A DNA stretch of 64,000 bases from Ignavibacterium sp. Lineage in GTDB: Bacteria > Bacteroidota > Ignavibacteria > Ignavibacteriales > Ignavibacteriaceae. Below the pieces are notes generated by a model. It saw nothing but the letters and a program-made list of their open reading frames with translations. It was not told the origin of the DNA and did not search any database. The DNA lies in NCBI RefSeq assembly GCF_025998815.1, contig NZ_AP026678.1, positions 2,418,001-2,482,000 of the forward strand. The letters run 5' to 3'. The stretch's first letter is position 1. Each line of letters starts with the position of its first letter. Both the position numbers and the translations under genes were made by a program. Below, piece by piece: positions 59,466 to 64,000 of the stretch.

Positions 59466-60896
59466 GTGGATAACTTAAAAGTTCAATTGGCTGATTATAC
59501 ATTAGAATCAAAAAATACAGACGCTATCTCCGTTTGGAAAAACTGTTTAACTATAATTAAAGAGAATGTCAAACCAATGACATTCAATACCTGGTTCTTA
59601 CCTATCCGACCCGTAAGCTTTGAAAATAATGTAATTAAGATTCAGCTTCCTACTCAGTTTTTTTGGGAATGGATTGATGAGCATTATAATCATATTCTGA
59701 ACAAAGCAATTCAAACCGTCCTTGGTCCGCAGGGTAAGTTAACATACATAATTGCCGATGAAAAAGAATCTGATAGTGAATTGAAAATATCTGTTGCTAA
59801 AAGTGATGATGAAGTTAAAACACAACCACAAACAATTAAACCATCAAACGGGAATTCTTCATTCAATTCTAATCTTAATCCTAGATACAGATTTGATAAT
59901 TTCATAAAAGGTGAGGGTAATCAGCTTGCAAGAGCAACAGCCGGAGCGATAAGCGATAATCCCGGAGAAACATCATTCAATCCTTTCTTTGTTTACGGCG
60001 GAGTTGGATTGGGCAAAACTCATCTCATTCAGGCAATTGGTAACAGAATTATTGAAAAATTCCCGGAGAAAAAAGTTATCTATCTTTCAACTGATTCTTT
60101 TACAGTTGAATTTGTTGAAGCGATTCAGTCTAACCGTGTAAATGAATTTCAGAATTTTTACAGAAACATTGATGTTCTGATTATTGACGACATCCAATTC
60201 CTCACCGGCAAAGAGAAAACTCAGGATTTATTCTTTCATATTTTTAATACGCTTCACCAGGCAAGAAAGCAGATTATTCTTTCCAGCGATCGTCCACCGA
60301 AAGAGTTAAAAGGAATGGACGAAAGATTAATTTCAAGATTCAAGTGGGGACTCGCTGCTGATATTCAGCCACCAGAATACGAAATGCGTATCGCTATTCT
60401 GAAAAACAAAGCAGAAGAATTCGGTATGACAATTTCAAATGATATTGTTGAATACATAGCCAGCAACATCACTTCCAACATTCGTGAGCTTGAAGGATGT
60501 TTAATTAAAATGCTTGCAACAGCATCATTAAATTCTAAAGATATTTCACTTGATCTTGCCAGAAAGATTGTCCGTGAAATTGCATCTGACAGAAAAGTTA
60601 ACTTAAGCATTGATGACATAACAAAAATAGTCTGTGAATTTCTTAATGTGCCAGAAAATAAGGTTCGTGACAAAACACGCAAAAAGGAGATTGTTCTTGC
60701 CCGTCAGCTTGCAATGTACTTTGCAAAAGAATATACTAAATCATCTCTAAAAACAATTGGTTTACACTTCGGAGGAAGAGACCATTCAACAGTTATTCAC
60801 GCTTGCAATAGTATTGAAGTTGAAATGAAAGATGACATACAGCTAGCTGAGCTGGTTAACAAACTAAAAAGCAAAATTGAGCTTTCTTATAATTAA
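59466..60896 (+). CDS. dnaA: Chromosomal replication initiator DnaA
   Basis: 476 residues. Domain I (about 20-85: WKNCLTIIKENVKPMTFNTWFLPI), linker II, domain III AAA+ with NPFFVYGGVGLGKTHLIQAIGN (Walker A), DVLIIDDIQFLTGKEKTQDLFFHIFN (Walker B) and LSSDRPPKEL (sensor 1). Domain IV contains VRDKTRKKEIVLARQLAMYFAKEYT and FGGRDHSTVIHACNSIE, the DNA-binding signature. The GTG start overlaps a DnaA box, a sign of autorepression. Confidence 0.97.
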   Translation: MDNLKVQLADYTLESKNTDAISVWKNCLTIIKENVKPMTFNTWFLPIRPVSFENNVIKIQLPTQFFWEWIDEHYNHILNKAIQTVLGPQGKLTYIIADEKESDSELKISVAKSDDEVKTQPQTIKPSNGNSSFNSNLNPRYRFDNFIKGEGNQLARATAGAISDNPGETSFNPFFVYGGVGLGKTHLIQAIGNRIIEKFPEKKVIYLSTDSFTVEFVEAIQSNRVNEFQNFYRNIDVLIIDDIQFLTGKEKTQDLFFHIFNTLHQARKQIILSSDRPPKELKGMDERLISRFKWGLAADIQPPEYEMRIAILKNKAEEFGMTISNDIVEYIASNITSNIRELEGCLIKMLATASLNSKDISLDLARKIVREIASDRKVNLSIDDITKIVCEFLNVPENKVRDKTRKKEIVLARQLAMYFAKEYTKSSLKTIGLHFGGRDHSTVIHACNSIEVEMKDDIQLAELVNKLKSKIELSYN

Positions 60897-61393
60897 ACTC
60901 TACTACATTAGATTTTTTTAAAGATTTTTAATTCAAAACCTGTTTTTAAAGCATTTCTATGGGCTATTAAACAGCCTCTCAATAATCATACATATCACTA
61001 ATTTCAGTTAAAAACCTGTTAACAACTCAATGATAATCTGTTAACAACTTGCTTCTTATTCACAGAAATATTATTACTGTTGGTAAAAGAAATTTTATCT
61101 TAAGTTTATGTTAGTAATTGTTAATCTTAAAATCATTATCTGAAAAGGTTTATAGTTTTATTAACATATTAACACACTTACTAATATTATTGACTTATTT
61201 AAAGTTTAATAGAATAATTAAAACAATATTGTTCACAGTGGAAATCCGGAATAATCCGAGCCAGCTTTTCAAAAATTCTTTACCGGGAATAATCCTTCCA
61301 CAGAAGAAGAATTTCTTTAATTTTACCATCAAAATAAATTGAGATTGCCCTCATAAATCCTTATTTTTGTTCGCTTCAAAAGGAGATATTTTT
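60897..61393. other. AT-rich dnaA-dnaN intergenic region
   Basis: 497 bp with several CTGTTAACAAC repeats (near 61015 and 61039), a DnaA-box consensus match TTATTCACA at 61056-61064 and long A/T runs. A 74-codon frame at 61118 has no protein-like features and I do not count it. Could be part of a bipartite origin. Confidence 0.5.
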
Positions 61394-62503
61394 ATGGAAT
61401 TTAAGATCAACAGTAAAAGTTTTGATAAACTTCTTTCTAAAGTTATTCCTGCTGTTCCAACCAGAACACCAATGGCTGTTTTAGAAAATTTTCTGTTCGA
61501 AATAAAGGATGGATTACTTACTGTTCAGGCAACTGATCTTGAAATTTCGCTTAAGTCTTCGCAGAATGTAGCAGCTGACAGCAATGCTAAAATGGTTGTT
61601 CAGGCAAAACTTTTATATGATATTGTTCGTTCACTACCGGATATTCAGCTTAGTATCTCCACTGATTCAAATTCAAGATTAAAATTAAAAACCGACAAAG
61701 GCGTTTATCATATTTCTTATTTTTCACCTGAAGATTTTCCAGAAATTCCTGTTGTCGCTCGTGATAAAGAAATTATAATTGCTTCGGATGATTTGAAAAG
61801 AGCATTTGATAAAACTTCATTTGCTATGAGTAAAGAAGATATGCGTCCTGCTATGACCGGAACACTTCTCGAATTCGCAAAAGATGGATTAAGATTCGTA
61901 GCAACAGATGGTCACAGACTTGTTAAATATGTAAACAAATCGATTCTTACTGATTACACCGAACAATATATAATTCCCGAAAGAGCAATTTCGGTTCTAT
62001 CAAAACTTTTGAGTGATGGTGATGTTAAAATTTATTTAAGCAAAACACACGCATCATTTATCACAGGTGATATTGAGTTCATCACAAGATTGATTGGTGA
62101 AAAATATCCTGCTTACAACAGCGTTATTCCTTTGGAGAATGAAAATCTTTTAACAGTTGACCGCTCTGAATTACTTTCAACTGTAAAAAGAATGTTAATC
62201 TTTTCATCAGGAACATCCAAGCAGGTTAAGTTTTCAATTTCAGCAAACAATCTAGAAATTTCAGCTGAGAATATTGATACTGGTTCTAATGCAGTTGAGA
62301 ATGTTCAATGTGAATACAGCGGCGAAGCTATGGACATCGGATTTAATACAGCTTATGTGAATGATATTTTATCTCATATGGATTCTGAGAAAGTTATATT
62401 TAAACTTCATTCACCAACAAAAGCTTGTATAATTGAACCAGACAAGACTTCAGAAAATGAAGAAGTAATGATGTTGTTAATGCCGGTAAGATTGAATAAT
62501 TAA
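61394..62503 (+). CDS. dnaN: DNA polymerase III sliding clamp (beta subunit)
   Basis: 369 residues, three similar domains: EFKINSKSFDKLLSKVIPAVPTRTPMAVLENFLFEI, then TSFAMSKEDMRPAMTGTLLEF...FVATDGHRLVKY, and TVKRMLIFSSGTSKQVKFSI. The C-terminus VMMLLMPVRL is the canonical clamp ending. ATG 61394 with AAAAGGAG is chosen; the frame opens 27 bases earlier without a ribosome site. Confidence 0.96.
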   Translation: MEFKINSKSFDKLLSKVIPAVPTRTPMAVLENFLFEIKDGLLTVQATDLEISLKSSQNVAADSNAKMVVQAKLLYDIVRSLPDIQLSISTDSNSRLKLKTDKGVYHISYFSPEDFPEIPVVARDKEIIIASDDLKRAFDKTSFAMSKEDMRPAMTGTLLEFAKDGLRFVATDGHRLVKYVNKSILTDYTEQYIIPERAISVLSKLLSDGDVKIYLSKTHASFITGDIEFITRLIGEKYPAYNSVIPLENENLLTVDRSELLSTVKRMLIFSSGTSKQVKFSISANNLEISAENIDTGSNAVENVQCEYSGEAMDIGFNTAYVNDILSHMDSEKVIFKLHSPTKACIIEPDKTSENEEVMMLLMPVRLNN

Positions 62504-62524
62504 TTTTTTAGGATCCTCGTCGAA

Positions 62525-63634
62525 ATGATCCTTTCTTTAATGGAGCTTAGAAATTTCAGAAAACATATCAATACAAATCTCCGGTTTTCAGAAGGGTTGA
62601 ATTACATCGTTGGTGGAAACGGCATCGGAAAAACTACTGTGCTTGAGGCAATTTATTTAATGTGTTCAACGAAAAGTTTTTACGCAAAAGATTTTGAAAT
62701 GCTGAACTTTAATGCTTCAGAATTTGAAGTGAAAGGTTTGTTCAACGGAATTACTTCGGACAAGGTAAGAGTTTATTATAACTCCGCTGAATCAAAGAAA
62801 TATTATTTTCTTAATGAAAAGCTTGTAAATAAATCTTCTGATGTAATCGGAAAATTTCCTGTTGTTACTCTTACTCCGGATGATCATTCAATTACGCAAG
62901 GAGCTCCGGCAGAAAGAAGAAGATTTGTTGATTCGGTGATATCTCAGGCAAGTAAAGCTTATCTTAAAATTCTGATTGATTACAATAAAACATTAAAGCA
63001 TCGCGCAGTTGTTTTAGCAAAACTTTCGGAAAGAATAATTCCTTCTCTGCTTGATGAACTTGATGCCTGGACAGAAAATCTTATTAACAACGGAGCTGAA
63101 ATAATTTCTCATAGAAAAAATTTTATCAATAGCTTTAATGATTACCTTAAGCAATCATATTATAAGATTATGGGAAATGATGAATTGCCTGAAATAAAGT
63201 ATCAGACAATTGATGTTGATGATTCAGAAAATATTAAAATGAAACTAACAGAATTACTAATTCAGAATAAAGATAATGAAATAAGACGAGGCACCAATCT
63301 GATTGGTCCACATCGGGATGATTTTATTTTCGAGATTAATGGAATAAACTTAAAAACATTTGGTTCTCAGGGACAGAATAAAACTTTTCAAACAGTTTTA
63401 AGATTTGCAGAATTTTTTTATCTGAAAGATATCACCGGCAACACACCAATTTTTTTACTCGATGATGTTTTTGGTGAACTTGATGCTTTCAGAGCTTCAA
63501 AAGTAAGTGAATATCTTAAAGAAGTAGGACAAGCATTTATAACACTCACTGACTTTGCAAATTTCAAATACCTGAGTAAATCAGAAACAGATGTTGTGAT
63601 TAAACTTCAGGATGGCGAGCCCGTTTATGCCTGA
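62525..63634 (+). CDS. recF: Recombination protein RecF
   Basis: 369 residues, an SMC-like ATPase. Walker A GGNGIGKTTVLEAIYLMC (about 31-39), the RecF signature LIGPHRDDFIFEI, ABC signature-like SQGQNKTFQTVLRFAEF and Walker B IFLLDDVFGELD. It loads RecA at gaps. Directly follows dnaN (21 bp) in the standard order. Confidence 0.95.
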   Translation: MILSLMELRNFRKHINTNLRFSEGLNYIVGGNGIGKTTVLEAIYLMCSTKSFYAKDFEMLNFNASEFEVKGLFNGITSDKVRVYYNSAESKKYYFLNEKLVNKSSDVIGKFPVVTLTPDDHSITQGAPAERRRFVDSVISQASKAYLKILIDYNKTLKHRAVVLAKLSERIIPSLLDELDAWTENLINNGAEIISHRKNFINSFNDYLKQSYYKIMGNDELPEIKYQTIDVDDSENIKMKLTELLIQNKDNEIRRGTNLIGPHRDDFIFEINGINLKTFGSQGQNKTFQTVLRFAEFFYLKDITGNTPIFLLDDVFGELDAFRASKVSEYLKEVGQAFITLTDFANFKYLSKSETDVVIKLQDGEPVYA

Positions 63635-63917
63635 TTCATTTAAATCTATAAAAGAAATAATTGAATCATCTCCGGAGCTGAAGAACATTAAACAACTTAT
63701 AGACGACGGAGATATTGTTAAAGATTTTCACAAAATATTTCCTGAATTCAAAACTGTGGTTAAAGCTGTAAAGTGTATTAAACAAACTTTAACATTGAAA
63801 TCAGATAATCCGACAGTTCGGAATGAACTTAAATTCCGCGAGAAAGAAATTATAGAAAAAATTAATTCATTCTATAAACAAGAAAGAGTAACAAGAATAA
63901 AGTTTTCAAATAAGTAA
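63612..63917 (+). CDS. DUF721 protein, DciA-like
   Basis: 101 residues. The C-terminal part TLTLKSDNPTVRNELKFREKEIIEKINSF is the DUF721 motif. DciA proteins assist loading of the replicative helicase in bacteria lacking DnaC. Starts at 63612 or at a second ATG (63627), both overlapping recF; the N-terminal half is helical. The location between recF and gyrB is typical. Confidence 0.85.
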   Translation: MASPFMPDSFKSIKEIIESSPELKNIKQLIDDGDIVKDFHKIFPEFKTVVKAVKCIKQTLTLKSDNPTVRNELKFREKEIIEKINSFYKQERVTRIKFSNK

Positions 63918-63926
63918 AGTGAGAGT

Positions 63927-64000
63927 ATGACAAAGAATAATAATTCGAATGAATACAGTGCTAAAAATATAAATGTTCTTAAGGGACTTGAAGCCGTAAG
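63927..64000 (+). CDS. gyrB: DNA gyrase subunit B (5' end only)
   Basis: The frame from ATG 63927 (GTGAGAG before it) reads MTKNNNSNEYSAKNINVLKG and LEAVR at the window edge, matching the GyrB N-terminus '..AKNIxVLKGLEAVRKRPxMYIG'. Only 24 codons are visible. Order dnaA-dnaN-recF-DUF721-gyrB supports the call. Confidence 0.88.
   Translation, partial: MTKNNNSNEYSAKNINVLKGLEAV

Noticed and set aside
61118-61342. 74-codon frame between dnaA and dnaN
   Set aside because: Composition reflects AT-rich origin DNA; no ribosome site and no recognisable features.
1-64000. tRNA, rRNA genes or CRISPR arrays
   Set aside because: No tRNA cloverleaf, rRNA stretch or regularly spaced repeat-spacer pattern was seen on either strand.

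Overview
The window is a chromosomal segment of an AT-rich, Gram-negative-type bacterium. It carries lipoproteins with lipoboxes, a BamA-like outer-membrane barrel fused to a patatin domain, and an ADP-heptose epimerase for LPS. Gene content, the two-domain YchF, the MetH behind a SAM-I riboswitch and the abundance of REP-like palindromes fit the Bacteroidota/Ignavibacteriota group best, probably Ignavibacteria. That placement is an inference from gene style, not from a marker search.

Region 1 (1-15.5 kb) holds host genes: an M48 lipoprotein (cut by the window edge), ychF, an AAA/DUF4143 ATPase sitting between two copies of the ychF 3' end, an HsmA-type membrane protein, an HNH endonuclease, a VapBC-like pair, an M28 peptidase, a MarR regulator next to a cytochrome P460, and metH. 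The metH gene has a strong promoter, a SAM-I riboswitch and a terminator in its leader. Its protein contains an in-frame ~185-residue insertion carrying a DUF559 endonuclease-like domain. hldD, an acidic low-complexity protein and a Nudix hydrolase follow.

Region 2 (15,821-44,889) is a complete Mu-like transposable prophage of 29,069 bp. It has matching ends (TATAAYTTTTCA..TGGCAAAAA), a 5-bp target duplication (GTCGC), and has split a small membrane-anchored gene whose halves (15,517-15,820 and 44,895-45,088) rejoin exactly in frame. The Mu c-end is on the right: repressor (+), then on the minus strand a Ner-like HTH, MuA-like transposase, MuB-like ATPase, small early genes, GemA, Mor and gpG. 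A plus-strand packaging block (TerS, TerL, DUF935 portal, MuF) lies inverted in the middle. The minus strand then resumes with protease/scaffold, capsid, gp36-like, gp37-like, lysis genes, tail protein, a frameshifting tail chaperone pair, tape measure and tail/fibre genes. There is no recognisable contractile sheath, so the tail is probably siphovirus-like. The MuF gene carries a C-terminal nuclease-toxin-like domain, followed by a strongly structured intergenic segment and a gene that fuses a new N-terminus to a second copy of the MuF core. The distal tail-fibre region (16.7-19.75 kb) is broken by many frameshifts.

Region 3 (44.9-58.4 kb) is host again: a stand-alone GT51 transglycosylase-like gene paired with the split gene, an HMA-CDF transporter, a DUF4349 lipoprotein, a VOC protein, a MATE exporter, a UvrD-like helicase, an F420-type NADP oxidoreductase, a TMEM175-like channel, a DJ-1/PfpI protein facing an HxlR regulator, and a patatin-BamA protein.

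Region 4 (56.5-64 kb) is the replication-origin neighbourhood: yidC-rnpA-rpmH leftward and dnaA-dnaN-recF-DUF721-gyrB rightward, with DnaA-box-containing AT-rich gaps on both sides of dnaA.
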